From Fermentibacter danicus (GTDB lineage Bacteria; Fermentibacterota; Fermentibacteria; Fermentibacterales; Fermentibacteraceae), in contig LKHB01000189.1 of NCBI GenBank assembly GCA_001618615.1, forward strand, positions 1-57,995: DNA of 57,995 nucleotides, read 5' to 3'. The notes below the pieces were generated by a model. The model worked only from the letters and a program-made list of their open reading frames with translations, was not told the DNA's origin and did not search any database. How positions within the stretch are numbered: position 1 is the first letter of the stretch; the number at the start of each line of letters is the position of its first letter. This document shows, in pieces, positions 26,713 through 36,329 of the stretch. The position numbers and the translations under genes were made by a program.

Positions 26713-28011
26713 ATGGCAGCACCGACGGTGGCGATCATAGGCCGGGTGAACGTGGGCAAGTCCACCCTGTTCAACCGTATCGTAGGCGGCAGCTCCGCCA
26801 TAGTTTCGGACTTTCCCGGCGTAACCAGGGACAGGAATATCGCCCTGGCGAGCTGGGCCGGCCACGACTTCTTCGTAGTCGATACGGGCGGTCTTGTTCC
26901 AGGCAGCGAGGACCCGATGCAGTCGGCCATCGAGAGGCAGGTGGGTTTCGCCATCGAGGAATCCGACGCCGTCATTCTCGTAGTCGACGGTTCCTCCGGG
27001 CCGCATCCCTTCGACGCCACCGCCGCGGACCTGATCCGGCGGTCCGGCAGGCCCGTGGTCCTGGCCGTGAACAAGGGTGAGAGTCAGCGCGTGATGCACT
27101 CCGCGCACGAGTTCTACTGCCTCGGACTCGGCGAGCCCATCGCGGTCAGCGCCCTCCACGGCACCGGCTCCGGCGATCTGCTGGACGCGCTGGTGGCGCT
27201 CCTTCCCAGGGAGGAGCACGAGGAGGTGGAGGCGGTGTCGCTGGCCATAGTCGGCAAGCCCAACGTCGGAAAGAGTTCGCTGTACAACAGGCTCGCGGGG
27301 GCGGAGCGCGGGATCGTCTCCGAGGTTCCCGGCACCACCCGGGACGCGACCGACACCATGGTGCACTGGAAGGACAGGGTCTTCCGGCTGGTCGACACCG
27401 CCGGGCTCAGGCGCACCGCGAGGCGCATGGAGGATCTCGAGTTCTACAGCACCCTCCGGACCTGGAAGAGCCTGGATAGATCCGACGTGGTCCTCGTGCT
27501 CATGGACGGGAACGAACCCCCGTCCGTGCAGGATCTGAGGATCGCCGGCAAGGCCTGGGAGATGGGCCGGGGCCTGATCATCGGCGTGAACAAGCTCGAC
27601 CTCGGCTTCGACAGGAAGGTCTGGCTGGACGCCCTGCTCGACAGGTTCCACCCCGCCAGATGGGTGCCGGTCATGTTCTTCTCGGCACTGACGGGCGCTG
27701 GGGTCGGCAGGATTCTGCCCATGGCGGCCAGGGTCTCGGACGACAGGGCCATGGCCCTGCCGACATCCGAGATAAACCGGAAGCTGGAGGAGGCGATAGA
27801 GGCCGTTCAGCCGCCGTCCCCGAAGGGGAAGCCCCTGCGCTTCTTCTATGCCACCCAGATAACCTCGAAGCCCCCGAGGCTGCTGATATTCACGAACCGC
27901 CCGGACGAGATTCCCGAGCACTACAGGCGCTACATCGACAACGCCATGAGGGAGCTGCTGGGGCTGAAGGGCGTTCCGCTCCGGATCATCTACAGGAAGC
28001 GTGAGCACTAG
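26713..28011 (+). CDS. der: Ribosome biogenesis GTPase Der (EngA)
   Basis: A 432-residue tandem-GTPase needed for 50S subunit maturation. The first G domain has GRVNVGKST (residues 10-18), DTGG and NKGE; the second has VGKPNVGKSS (about 179), DTAG and NKLD. A C-terminal KH-like domain ends with KGVPLRIIYRKRE, the usual Der terminus. The first P-loop has Arg-Val where Arg-Pro is usual. In the first G4 motif, NKGE replaces the canonical NKxD, so guanine specificity there may be altered. AGGAGG is 6 bases before the ATG. Its stop shares a base with the plsY start. Confidence 0.97.
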   Translation: MAAPTVAIIGRVNVGKSTLFNRIVGGSSAIVSDFPGVTRDRNIALASWAGHDFFVVDTGGLVPGSEDPMQSAIERQVGFAIEESDAVILVVDGSSGPHPFDATAADLIRRSGRPVVLAVNKGESQRVMHSAHEFYCLGLGEPIAVSALHGTGSGDLLDALVALLPREEHEEVEAVSLAIVGKPNVGKSSLYNRLAGAERGIVSEVPGTTRDATDTMVHWKDRVFRLVDTAGLRRTARRMEDLEFYSTLRTWKSLDRSDVVLVLMDGNEPPSVQDLRIAGKAWEMGRGLIIGVNKLDLGFDRKVWLDALLDRFHPARWVPVMFFSALTGAGVGRILPMAARVSDDRAMALPTSEINRKLEEAIEAVQPPSPKGKPLRFFYATQITSKPPRLLIFTNRPDEIPEHYRRYIDNAMRELLGLKGVPLRIIYRKREH

Positions 28012-28613
28012 TGAACCCTCTCGACGCCATACTGCCTGCGGCTGGATTCCTCTCCGGCTCGATCCCCTGGAGCTTCCTCGCAGCCAGGTCGAGGGGCGTG
28101 GACCTCAGGAAGACAGGCTCCGGCAACGTGGGGGCCACCAATCTGTTCCGCTCGTGCGGCAGAACCGTGGGAGCGGTCGGCCTGCTTCTCGACGCCCTGA
28201 AGGGGGCGGTCCCCGCGCTCGCGTCCCGGCTCCTGGGCCTGGGGGACATCGTCCTCGCGGCGACCGTCGTAGCCGCCGTGCTGGGACACGTGTTCACCCC
28301 CTGGCTTGGCTTCAGGGGCGGGAAGGGAGTTGCCACCGCCCTCGGGGGAGTCGCCGTGATGGCCCCTGTGCCTCTCCTCATCGCGCTTGCGGCCTTCGTC
28401 GTCGTCCTCCTGATCTGGCGCCTGGTGTCACTCGCGTCGATCGTCGCCGCCCTCGTGCTGGTCGCGGCGTCCATCCTGCCGCCGGGAGGCGGCAGCGGCC
28501 TGCCGGGACGGATCGCATGCCTCCTGATAGCAGCCCTCATACTGGTGCGGCATGCGGGGAACCTGGGCCGGATCCTGGCGGGGACCGAGAAGAGGCTCTG
28601 GGGGGCCATGTGA
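28011..28613 (+). CDS. plsY: Acyl-phosphate:glycerol-3-phosphate acyltransferase PlsY
   Basis: A 200-residue membrane acyltransferase that transfers an acyl chain from acyl-phosphate to glycerol-3-phosphate, the first step of phospholipid synthesis. Five helices and the three family motifs are visible: SGSIPWSFL, GSGNVGATNLFR and FRGGKGVATALG, plus RHAGNL near the end. The GTG start at 28011 overlaps the der stop by one base. The 3' end overlaps the permease start by 4 bases. der-plsY adjacency is common in bacteria, here extended by polysaccharide genes. Confidence 0.96.
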   Translation: MNPLDAILPAAGFLSGSIPWSFLAARSRGVDLRKTGSGNVGATNLFRSCGRTVGAVGLLLDALKGAVPALASRLLGLGDIVLAATVVAAVLGHVFTPWLGFRGGKGVATALGGVAVMAPVPLLIALAAFVVVLLIWRLVSLASIVAALVLVAASILPPGGGSGLPGRIACLLIAALILVRHAGNLGRILAGTEKRLWGAM

Positions 28614-29389
28614 GGATCGTCCGCCCGGGAACCGCGCTTCTGCTTTCGAGCCTCGCCGCCAAGGAACTGAAGGTCAGGTACAAGCGCTCCATGCTCGGGT
28701 TCGCATGGTTCCTGCTCAAGCCCGTCTTCAGCACCGCCGTCTATACGGTCGTGTTCACGCGGATCATCAGGTTCGGCGGCGAGATCGAGCACTATTCCCT
28801 CTTCCTCCTGACCGGGCTCCTCGTGTGGAACTTCTTCGCCTCCTCCCTGAACGCCTCCACCACGAGCCTGCTCGACAACACCCGGCTGATCAGGAGCATC
28901 AGGTTTCCGAGGGCGGTGCTCCCCGCCGCGAGCGTGGCGGCGAACGCCGTTCACCTCCTCCTGGCGCTGCTTGTAGCCGAGGCGATGCTGGCGGCCTTCG
29001 GGCATCCCGTCACCCCGGCTCTCGCCGCGTTGATCCCGGCTGTCGCGCTTCTCCTGGTCATGACTACCGGGATCGCTCTCGCCCTCTCCGTCTGGAACGT
29101 CTATCTACGCGACGTCTCCCAGGCGGTGGAGGTTCTCCTGCTGGCCTGGTTCTACACCTCGCCGGTCATCTATCCCCTCGGCGCCGGAATGCTCCCGGAG
29201 AGAGCCGAGGCCGTGATCCGCTGGAATCCCGTGTCGGGAGCGCTCTGCGTCGTACACTCGGTCATGTACGAAGGCTCCTGGCCGCCCTCCTGGTGCTGGC
29301 TGTCCCTCTCCGTCTGGGCCTTGCTCCTCTTCGCCGGAGGGCTCGCGGCCTTCAAGGCAGCGGAGCCCGCCGTGGTAAAGGAGCTGTGA
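28610..29389 (+). CDS. wzm: Polysaccharide ABC exporter permease, Wzm-like
   Basis: A 259-residue ABC-2 permease with six helices. The N-terminus LLSSLAAKELKVRYKRSMLGFAW is the typical amphipathic start of O-antigen/teichoic acid export permeases, and the later IRFPRAVLPAASV and FYTSPVIYPLG segments are conserved in the family. The GTG start at 28610 (ATGTGA overlap with plsY) is chosen over the long upstream frame that shadows plsY. It pairs with the ATPase one base downstream to export an undecaprenyl-linked glycan across the inner membrane. Confidence 0.93.
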   Translation: MRIVRPGTALLLSSLAAKELKVRYKRSMLGFAWFLLKPVFSTAVYTVVFTRIIRFGGEIEHYSLFLLTGLLVWNFFASSLNASTTSLLDNTRLIRSIRFPRAVLPAASVAANAVHLLLALLVAEAMLAAFGHPVTPALAALIPAVALLLVMTTGIALALSVWNVYLRDVSQAVEVLLLAWFYTSPVIYPLGAGMLPERAEAVIRWNPVSGALCVVHSVMYEGSWPPSWCWLSLSVWALLLFAGGLAAFKAAEPAVVKEL

Positions 29390-29390
29390 G

Positions 29391-30599
29391 ATGACGGCGC
29401 CGGGGGCGGTCGAGTTCAGGGACGTCCGTCTCGATTACAGGATATTCCACGATCGGACGTCGAGCCTCTTCGAGGCGATGTCGAACCTCTTCAGCAGGCG
29501 CACGAGATCGGAGCATCTGAGGGCTCTCGACGGCGTGTCCTTCTCCATCGCTCCGGGGGAGGCGGTTGCGCTGATAGGTCCCAACGGGGCGGGAAAGTCG
29601 AGCACGCTGAAGCTGCTGGCCGGCATCTACGGCCCCTCCTCCGGCACCGTGAAGACCGCCGGCAGGATCGCTTCCCTGCTCGATCTGGGCGTAGGCTTCC
29701 ATCCCGAGCTGACCGGCCTCGAGAACCTGTACCTCAACGGCGCGCTCCTGGGCATCGACAGGCGCGGAATGACGCCCCTGATACCCGGCATAGCTTCCTT
29801 CGCCGGGCTGGAGCGATTCCTGGACACTCCCGTGAAGTTCTATTCCTCCGGGATGTTCATGCGCCTCGGCTTCAGCCTCGCCACCGCAGTAGAGCCCGAC
29901 ATACTACTCATCGACGAGGTCCTCGCCGTGGGCGACGCGGAGTTCCAGCAGAAGTGCCAGGACAGGATCTACGGGTTCAGGGGGACGGGGAGGACGATCG
30001 TCTTCGTCTCGCATGACCCCGCCGCGGTGAAGAGGCTCTGCGACAGGGCCATCTGGCTCGGCGACGGAAGGATCATGATGGACGGCCCGGTGCAGGACGT
30101 GCTGGCGGCCTACTCCGCCGCGCCCAGGGTCGGTACCGGGGCGATCGCCACGGCTCCCCGGGAGTGGGGGACGAGGGAGGTGCGTTTCGATTCGGTGGCC
30201 GTCACCGACTCCGCAGGAACCCCGGTGGCGTCGTTCGAGCCCGGCGGGAGCATCCGGGTTTCCGCGGAAGTCTCCACCTCGCTCCCCGGAGGGGTGGACG
30301 GGCTCGTATTCGGCTTTTCACTGCACAGGCCGGACGGGGAACGGGTCATAGGAACCAACAATCTCGAACTCAACGAGCCCCTGATATCCTTCGGAAGCAG
30401 GGCCCGTCTGGTGCTGGAGATAGACCTGGAGACGCTGGAGCCGGGGAACTACCTCCTCGGGCTGGCGCTCACCGATCCCTCGCGGGGGCGTGACTATCAC
30501 TGGCAGGATTACTTCTATCCCGTCTCCCTGTCAGGCGGGAGGGTCGATCCGCCTCTGAAGCTCAGGAAGGCGACTTGGAAAACCATAGAGCGGTCCTGA
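29391..30599 (+). CDS. wzt: Polysaccharide ABC exporter ATPase, Wzt-like, with C-terminal glycan-binding domain
   Basis: A 402-residue ATPase. Walker A is GPNGAGKSS, the signature is YSSGMFMRLGFS and Walker B is ILLIDEVLAVGD. After residue 250 a Wzt_C-type beta-sandwich follows (VRFDSVAVTDSAGTPVASFE, then YLLGLALTDPSRG), the part that in Wzt of E. coli O8/O9a recognises the modified non-reducing end of the polymer. The exporter may therefore require a specific terminal residue, perhaps made by enzymes encoded downstream. It ends 25 bases inside the next gene. Confidence 0.94.
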   Translation: MTAPGAVEFRDVRLDYRIFHDRTSSLFEAMSNLFSRRTRSEHLRALDGVSFSIAPGEAVALIGPNGAGKSSTLKLLAGIYGPSSGTVKTAGRIASLLDLGVGFHPELTGLENLYLNGALLGIDRRGMTPLIPGIASFAGLERFLDTPVKFYSSGMFMRLGFSLATAVEPDILLIDEVLAVGDAEFQQKCQDRIYGFRGTGRTIVFVSHDPAAVKRLCDRAIWLGDGRIMMDGPVQDVLAAYSAAPRVGTGAIATAPREWGTREVRFDSVAVTDSAGTPVASFEPGGSIRVSAEVSTSLPGGVDGLVFGFSLHRPDGERVIGTNNLELNEPLISFGSRARLVLEIDLETLEPGNYLLGLALTDPSRGRDYHWQDYFYPVSLSGGRVDPPLKLRKATWKTIERS

Positions 30600-31864
30600 C
30601 GGCGGTCGCACTGGCCGTCACGATCCCCAGGCTGGCGCTGTTCTCGGCGCTGGGAGGCTATCTGCCCGAGCCGCCCAGGGATCAGGAGATCTACCTCAGG
30701 CTTGCGGGAAGCTTCCTGGACGGCGAAGGGCTGTCCTTTTCCGTGGACGAGCATCTCTACAAGGTGTCGAACAGCAGGTCCGACGACCCCATGGCGGCCT
30801 GGACGGCCGATCCGGACCTCGTCTTCGGGCTCGGCAGGGCCGGCGCCCCGTCCGCCCTGGTCGAGCCCGGATACCCGATGCTGCTGGCGGCCGTCATGTC
30901 GGTGGCGGGCAGGGTCTCCGGAGCCGTGTTCCTGGTCAATCTGATCGCGCAACTCCTCGGCGCATGGGCGATGACGCTGCTAGCCGCCAGGCTCTGGGGC
31001 GGCCGGAGGGGGATGCCGGCCGGACTCCTGTTCGCACTGTACCCCTACAACGTCTTCTATACCGCCAACGCCATGACCGAAGCCGTCCATATCGCCATGA
31101 TCCCCGTCATCCTCCTCGCCACCGTGAGGGCCATGGACGGGAGATCGCGCTCCTCCCTGCCCGGTCTGGCGACCGGTCTGCTCTTCCTCGTCAGGAGCAC
31201 GGCCCTGTTCATCCTGCCGGTGCAGGCCCTGTTCCTGTGGAAGGCCAGGGGATGGCGCGCGGCCGCGGCGGTCGTCGCCGGATTCATCCTGTGCGCGGCG
31301 CCCTGGGTGGCGCGGAACCGGATCGAGCTGGGGAGCCCGATCCTCCTGCCCACCAAGGGGTCGCTCAACCTCTGGATGAGGAACAATCCGGAGGCTCTCG
31401 CCCTGGAGGGGATCTCCGTGCCGGACTGGGTTCCGGTGAACTCCGCCGAACTGCTCGAGTACCCCGACGATTCACGGTTCATGACGGAGGTGGAGAGAAG
31501 CTCCGAGCTGGGAAGGAGATCCCTCGCATTCATGATTGACAACCCCGCTCTGATGTGCTGGCTGACTGTGGAAAGGCTCGCCTCGTTCCTGTCCGCCGTC
31601 CCGTCGACGCCCTCGGGCATGGCCTGGATTCCGGGAGCCCTGTTCTACGTCCCCGCGGCCTGCCTCGCCGGAGTGGCCTTCTACCGGTCGAGGAAATCCC
31701 GGGAGTCGGCGCTGCTCCTCTCGGTCTTCCTGCTCTACTGCGCGATGCACGCCATGAGCCACGGCGGCCTTCGCTACAGGCTGCCGGTCGATTCGATCCT
31801 CATGGCGGCGGCCGTCTCCGTGATCCCGCTCCGCGGCGGAGCAGACGGGGGAGCGGCGGCATGA
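30575..31864 (+). CDS. Multi-membrane glycosyltransferase (GT-C, ArnT/GT39-like)
   Basis: A 429-residue protein with about 10-11 helices and a large loop after helix 1 (PPRDQEIYLRLAGSFLDGEG) that carries an acidic residue at the place of the GT-C catalytic motif. The segment VEPGYPMLLAAVMSV followed by the ALYPYNVFYTANAMTEA helix is typical of polyprenyl-phosphate-sugar-dependent transferases. It starts at TTG 30575, with AGGAAGG upstream, inside the wzt 3' end. A second related gene lies at 33953, so two lipid-linked sugar transferases flank a radical SAM and a deacetylase gene. Sugar unknown. Confidence 0.75.
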   Translation: MENHRAVLTAVALAVTIPRLALFSALGGYLPEPPRDQEIYLRLAGSFLDGEGLSFSVDEHLYKVSNSRSDDPMAAWTADPDLVFGLGRAGAPSALVEPGYPMLLAAVMSVAGRVSGAVFLVNLIAQLLGAWAMTLLAARLWGGRRGMPAGLLFALYPYNVFYTANAMTEAVHIAMIPVILLATVRAMDGRSRSSLPGLATGLLFLVRSTALFILPVQALFLWKARGWRAAAAVVAGFILCAAPWVARNRIELGSPILLPTKGSLNLWMRNNPEALALEGISVPDWVPVNSAELLEYPDDSRFMTEVERSSELGRRSLAFMIDNPALMCWLTVERLASFLSAVPSTPSGMAWIPGALFYVPAACLAGVAFYRSRKSRESALLLSVFLLYCAMHAMSHGGLRYRLPVDSILMAAAVSVIPLRGGADGGAAA

Positions 31865-33237
31865 GCGCCTTCGACAAGGTCCTGTTCGTCTTCCCTGAGA
31901 CCAGGTATCCCTCCGGACAGCCCCCTCTCGGAATAGCATCGCTCTCAGCCGTCATGCGGCGGGAAGGCGACGCTGAGCCCTTCCTGTGCGACATGTCCTT
32001 CATGAAGAAACCGTTCGAGGAGTACAGGAGAATGCTCTCCTCGATCCGCCCGGATCTCGTGTCGATCACCGTCCTCACGCCGCAGCTCGACGCCGCGATG
32101 AAGGCGGTGGCGACGGCCCGGGAGGTCCTGCCGGACGCCTGCGTGATCCTGGGCGGCCCTCACGCCACCGTCCTGCCGGAGGAGACTCTGGAGAGGAGCG
32201 GAGCCGACCTCGTATATGCAGGCGAGGGCGAGCTGGGCTTCGCCCGGATTCTGAGCGGGGAGGATCCCGCGTCCATCCCCGGAAGCTGCCTGCGCCGGAA
32301 CGGTTCGATCCTGAGAGTGCCCGGGCTGCTGCTGGTGGACGATCTCGACACCCTGCCCCTGCCCGACCGCAGCATCTTCGACATGGAGAAGTACTTCAGG
32401 AGCTGGTACTCAATGGACAGGGTCGATCCCTCGCTCAGGGGAACCTCCGTCATGGCCACGCGCGGATGTTCCTTCGGATGCACGTTCTGCCAGCCGACCC
32501 TCTCGGAGATCTTCGGCAGGAAGCTGAGGAAGAGATCCCCAGAGATGGTCGTGAACGAGCTGGAATCGCTCCGGTCCTCCTTCGGGATGACCGCTTTCAT
32601 GTTCGAGGACTCCACGTTCATCCTGGACAAGCAGTGGGTCCACAGGATCTGCGACCTGATGATATCGGCCGGGCTGGGCCTCAGATGGTGCTGCAACGTG
32701 CGCGCCGACCTGCTCGACCACGATCTTCTGGCCCACATGAAGGAGGCCGGGCTCGCCAAGATCAACATGGGTGTCGAGTCGGCCTCGCAGCGCGTTCTGG
32801 ACGACATCTACAACAAGGGCATCACCGTCGAGGGCGTCCGCAGGGCGCTTTCGCTGGCCCGCGGAATGGGCATCGCCGTTCAGGGCTATTTCATGCTCGG
32901 CGCCCCGGGGGAGACGATCGAGGAGATGAGGGAGACGGTCCGCTTCGCCTCGTCCGAGCGCTTCGACGACGCTCTGTTCGACATCACCACCCCGTTCCCC
33001 CACACCGAACTCTGGAACAGGACCAGGCACCTCGTCCGGAAGGATTACGCCGATTTCGACTGCTTCCATAGCTGCGTCTACGAACTGGAGGGGATCAGGC
33101 CCGGGGCGGTCGAGACGCTGAAGAAACTTGCATTCTGGAGGTTCTACCTGCATCCTTCCCGGATCATCAGAACCCTGTCCACGGTACTGGGTCCGAGGAG
33201 ACTCTGGAGGACGCTTCTCAAGGTCAGGAGGGTATGA
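31861..33237 (+). CDS. B12-binding-type radical SAM protein
   Basis: A 458-residue protein. The N-terminal Rossmann domain (about 8-140: PPLGIASLSAVM, CVILGGPHATVLPEE, AGEGE) has the cobalamin-binding fold but not the DxHxxG motif, so any B12 would be bound without a His ligand. The radical SAM core has CSFGCTFC with Cys203, Cys207 and Cys210 for the 4Fe-4S cluster, then FEDSTFILD and GVESASQRVLDDIYNKG. ATG 31861 overlaps the previous stop (ATGA). Enzymes of this group methylate or rearrange unactivated carbons. In this operon it probably modifies the glycan or its lipid carrier. Confidence 0.88.
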   Translation: MSAFDKVLFVFPETRYPSGQPPLGIASLSAVMRREGDAEPFLCDMSFMKKPFEEYRRMLSSIRPDLVSITVLTPQLDAAMKAVATAREVLPDACVILGGPHATVLPEETLERSGADLVYAGEGELGFARILSGEDPASIPGSCLRRNGSILRVPGLLLVDDLDTLPLPDRSIFDMEKYFRSWYSMDRVDPSLRGTSVMATRGCSFGCTFCQPTLSEIFGRKLRKRSPEMVVNELESLRSSFGMTAFMFEDSTFILDKQWVHRICDLMISAGLGLRWCCNVRADLLDHDLLAHMKEAGLAKINMGVESASQRVLDDIYNKGITVEGVRRALSLARGMGIAVQGYFMLGAPGETIEEMRETVRFASSERFDDALFDITTPFPHTELWNRTRHLVRKDYADFDCFHSCVYELEGIRPGAVETLKKLAFWRFYLHPSRIIRTLSTVLGPRRLWRTLLKVRRV

Positions 33238-33974
33238 CCCGCACGTCCGTCCCCGCCGAACGGAGGAGAGTGGTCTTGGTCATCGACGACGCGGGTTCGG
33301 GCGACGCGGTGGACGGCGCCGTGGAGGCCTGCATCGCCGCGGGAACCGTGGACGGGGTTTCGATCCTGGGATCGGCCCCGGGCGCCGCCGGCGCCTGCCG
33401 GGTCGCGGCCTCGGCGGGCCTGTCCGTCGGCGCGCATCTCAACGCCGTCGAGGAGCCGCTCCTGACGATGCATCCGGTCTCCTTCGAGCGGGCGGTGTCC
33501 GGGGGCGGCGGCGCACGGGAGGACATCGAGCGCGAGTGGCGGGCGCAGATCGAGCTGCTCGTCTCCGCCGGCGCTCAAATCTCGCGTCTGGACAGCCACC
33601 GCCACATCCACCACCTCCCCGGCCTGTCCGGGCTCATCGTGAAACTGGCCGTCGAATACGGCGTTCCGGGCGTCAGGGCGGCCCTTGTCCCCGATCCTTT
33701 CGCAAGGCCGTCGGGGATCTTCCTGCGGGCCCTGGCGCGCAGGCTCGCCAGGCTCGCCAGGCAGGCCTCGCTGCGCGTTCCGGACTCCATGGCCGGGTTC
33801 GGAGTTTCCGGCAGACTGAACAGAGAGTATCTCGAAAGGCTGCGGATTCCCCCGGGCGAGTGCGAACTCGTGGCCCACCCCGCCACTCGGCCCGTCTGGT
33901 CTCCCGGACAGCCGTCCGAACTCTCGCTCCTCACTTCGGACTGGTTCGCCGAATGGAAAAACGCCGCCTGCTGA
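33234..33974 (+). CDS. ChbG/YdjC-family carbohydrate deacetylase
   Basis: A 246-residue metal-dependent hydrolase of the YdjC/ChbG family, which removes acetyl groups from N-acetylated sugars. The metal site is recognisable: VLVIDDAGSGDAV (Asp pair), VGAHLNAVEEP (His) and RLDSHRHIHHLPGL (His cluster). The C-terminus VAHPATRP is also typical. The start overlaps the radical SAM stop by 4 bases and its end overlaps the next gene by 22. A deacetylated amino sugar in the exported polymer is the natural prediction. Confidence 0.88.
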   Translation: MTRTSVPAERRRVVLVIDDAGSGDAVDGAVEACIAAGTVDGVSILGSAPGAAGACRVAASAGLSVGAHLNAVEEPLLTMHPVSFERAVSGGGGAREDIEREWRAQIELLVSAGAQISRLDSHRHIHHLPGLSGLIVKLAVEYGVPGVRAALVPDPFARPSGIFLRALARRLARLARQASLRVPDSMAGFGVSGRLNREYLERLRIPPGECELVAHPATRPVWSPGQPSELSLLTSDWFAEWKNAAC

Positions 33975-35338
33975 TCCTGCTCGCGCTGGCCCTGGCTGCG
34001 CGTGCGGGCGCCTTCCTGCTGGCCGCCCGCGGCGGGATCCTGATCGGGGAGGGCAGGGTCTATTCGAACCTGGCTGAGAACCTTCTCGAAGGCAGGGGCT
34101 ACGTTCTGTCCGCCGACATGCTCTCTCCGCCGGAGCCGGCCCGGGGCGCCGCGAGCGTCATACAGGAGAGGACGTTCGAGTTCTACCGGCGGGTGGACGG
34201 ATTCTACGGAGTCCTCCGGCCGGAGAGGCCGACCCTCTTCATTCCTCCGGGATACCCCGTGCTCATGGCGGCGGGCTACGCGATCCTCGGAGCGGGGAAC
34301 CTCCTGGCGATAAGAGGCCTCCAGCTTCTGGCCGGCCTGGTCACCGTCATCCTGGGATTCGCTCTCGCGAGGAGGCACCTCCGCAACCCGGAGGCATGGC
34401 TTGTCTGCCTCTTCATCGCGCTGGACCCCTTCGAGATCTACTTCGAGGCCGTCCCGGCCACACAGGCGGCCTTCGGGCTGTTCACGACGGCTGCTCTGGT
34501 ACTCTCTACCAGGGCTCTCGACGGCGGCAGGGCGCTCCAGGCCGCACTGGCCTCGTCCGTCTGGGGCCTCGCCTATCTCATCCGGCCGGCGGCCATGCCG
34601 ATGATGTGCGTCTTCCTCCTGTGCATCCTGCTGGTGCGGGGCCGTCCGGTCTCCGCCAGGCTCGCCGCCATCGGGACGGGCATCCTCTCGTTCGTGATCG
34701 TGCTCTCACCCTGGATCCTCCATGCCCATTCGGTCAGCGGGCAGTGGCGGATTACGCCCACCCAGGGCGGTGTGAACCTGTGGGAGTCGAACGGGAGGAT
34801 CTTCTCCTCTCACTTCGAGGGCGAGATCCAGGGGGCGGTCTCGCTGTACGGCCCCCTCAGGGACGAACTCGAAGGCTCGCTCCGCAAGCCCTGGCTGGCG
34901 GAGTTCCCCGAGTTCCGGGACGAGCCGGAGTGGGTCCGCGACAGCGTACTCTACAGGAGAACGACGGAGTTCCTGGCGGCCAATCCCTCGCTCATGCCCC
35001 GCCTTACGCTGCTGAGATTCGCCGAGTTCTTCAAGCCGTTCCCGTTCAACGATTTCCCTCTTCACTACATGCTGGCCGGCCTCGCCACCTTCGGCCTGGT
35101 GCTCGTGTTCGCGGGGGCGGGGCTGGTGCGGTTCCTCCGGTCGCGCGACCCTTCCGCCGTGATGATCGCGCTCTCGGTGGCCCTCTACTCTCTCGCCCAT
35201 CTCTCCGCCATATCGGGAACGCCTCACAGGGTCGGAATCGATATCCCCCTGGCCGTGCTCGCCGGTTCCGGACTGAGCGCGTTCGCGTCACGGACGGGGT
35301 TGTGGAGGCGCCTTGAGCGGTTCCGGCCTCGTCGTTAA
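33953..35338 (+). CDS. Multi-membrane glycosyltransferase (GT-C, ArnT/GT39-like)
   Basis: A 461-residue polytopic protein related to the one at 30575. It has about 10 helices, the first loop VYSNLAENLLEGRGYVLSAD, the shared pattern IPPGYPVLMAAGYAIL and the helix FIALDPFEIYFEAVPATQA. The soluble region TPTQGGVNLWESNGR parallels LPTKGSLNLWMRNNPE in its paralogue, so the two enzymes probably use similar donors on different acceptors. ATG 33953 lies within the YdjC-family gene; an open frame reaches further upstream but only shadows that gene. Confidence 0.78.
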   Translation: MEKRRLLILLALALAARAGAFLLAARGGILIGEGRVYSNLAENLLEGRGYVLSADMLSPPEPARGAASVIQERTFEFYRRVDGFYGVLRPERPTLFIPPGYPVLMAAGYAILGAGNLLAIRGLQLLAGLVTVILGFALARRHLRNPEAWLVCLFIALDPFEIYFEAVPATQAAFGLFTTAALVLSTRALDGGRALQAALASSVWGLAYLIRPAAMPMMCVFLLCILLVRGRPVSARLAAIGTGILSFVIVLSPWILHAHSVSGQWRITPTQGGVNLWESNGRIFSSHFEGEIQGAVSLYGPLRDELEGSLRKPWLAEFPEFRDEPEWVRDSVLYRRTTEFLAANPSLMPRLTLLRFAEFFKPFPFNDFPLHYMLAGLATFGLVLVFAGAGLVRFLRSRDPSAVMIALSVALYSLAHLSAISGTPHRVGIDIPLAVLAGSGLSAFASRTGLWRRLERFRPRR

Positions 35339-36329
35339 GACGCATGCATTCGGGGATGCCCTGCTGGCCACCCCCGCCGTGGCCGCTCTCCTGGCCGGGG
35401 GCGGTGACTGGTGCGCACTGGCCGGCCCTTCGAGCTTCGAGGTGTGGAGAAGGCTCCCCGGGCTGAGTTCCGTCATCCGTGCGCCGTTCCCGTTCAGGGG
35501 CCTGCGGGGTGCGCTCCGTCTGGGCTGCTGGGCCGCCGGGCACTGCCGGCGTCTGCGGGGGTTCGACTGTACGGTGGTCTTCCACGCCCTTCCCGCGGTG
35601 AGGAGGATGGTCCGCGCGGCCACCGGGGCTCCTTCGAGGAGCGGGGGGGATTCTCCCCTCGGGCCGTGGGAGACCGTCGCGCCGATGAGTGCGGGAGGCT
35701 TTGCCGGCTCTCTCTACGCGGCTGTCGCGGGTGTCGAAGTGAGCGATTTCCGACCGCTTTTCCGGATCGAGGATTCCGAGAGGAGAGCCGTCGAGGGGGC
35801 GTTGCCGTCCCTTCCGTGCATTGCCGTGGCTCCCGGCGGGGGGAGGAATCCTCGCGACGAGGTGGCGGAGAAGAGATGGCCCGCGGAGCGCTTCGCGGCT
35901 CTGATCGGCAGGGCGGCGGCGAGTGGTCTGCATGTCGTGCTTCTCGGCGACTCGAGGGACTCCTGCGAGGCTTCGAAGGCGGCGGCCCTCTCCGGCGTCG
36001 CTTCGGTCACGGATCTGACCGGCAGGACGGGCTGGGGAGAGGCTGCGGCCGTGATGGAGCGATGCGTGGCGTTCGTCGGGCCTGATTCGGGTCTGGCACA
36101 CCTGGCCTGTGCCGTCGGAATCCCTGCGGTCGTCCTGTTCGGGCCTACCGATCCGGCCGCCCTGTACGCCCCCGGCCTCGTCACTTCCGTCGTCTCCGGG
36201 ATGCCGTGCGCGCCCTGCTACTCGAACAATGTCTTCGGCGGCTGTCGCACCGGGCGGGGCGGCTGTATGTTAAACATCGAACCGGACATGGTCTGGCATG
36301 CCCTGGAGAAAACCCTGGATGAAGATTAG
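35313..36329 (+). CDS. Glycosyltransferase family 9 (heptosyltransferase-like)
   Basis: A 338-residue GT-B enzyme of the ADP-heptose:LPS heptosyltransferase family. Landmarks are GLVVKTHAFGDALLATPAV near the N-terminus and GPDSGLAHLACAVGIP with VLFGPTDP in the donor domain. A cysteine-rich stretch before the end (GMPCAPCYSNN) matches the CxPC loop of the family. TTG start at 35313 with GGAGG 6 bases upstream, inside the previous gene. The next gene starts 11 bases before its stop. The sugar transferred could be a heptose, but GT9 also covers other substrates. Confidence 0.9.
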   Translation: MSGSGLVVKTHAFGDALLATPAVAALLAGGGDWCALAGPSSFEVWRRLPGLSSVIRAPFPFRGLRGALRLGCWAAGHCRRLRGFDCTVVFHALPAVRRMVRAATGAPSRSGGDSPLGPWETVAPMSAGGFAGSLYAAVAGVEVSDFRPLFRIEDSERRAVEGALPSLPCIAVAPGGGRNPRDEVAEKRWPAERFAALIGRAAASGLHVVLLGDSRDSCEASKAAALSGVASVTDLTGRTGWGEAAAVMERCVAFVGPDSGLAHLACAVGIPAVVLFGPTDPAALYAPGLVTSVVSGMPCAPCYSNNVFGGCRTGRGGCMLNIEPDMVWHALEKTLDED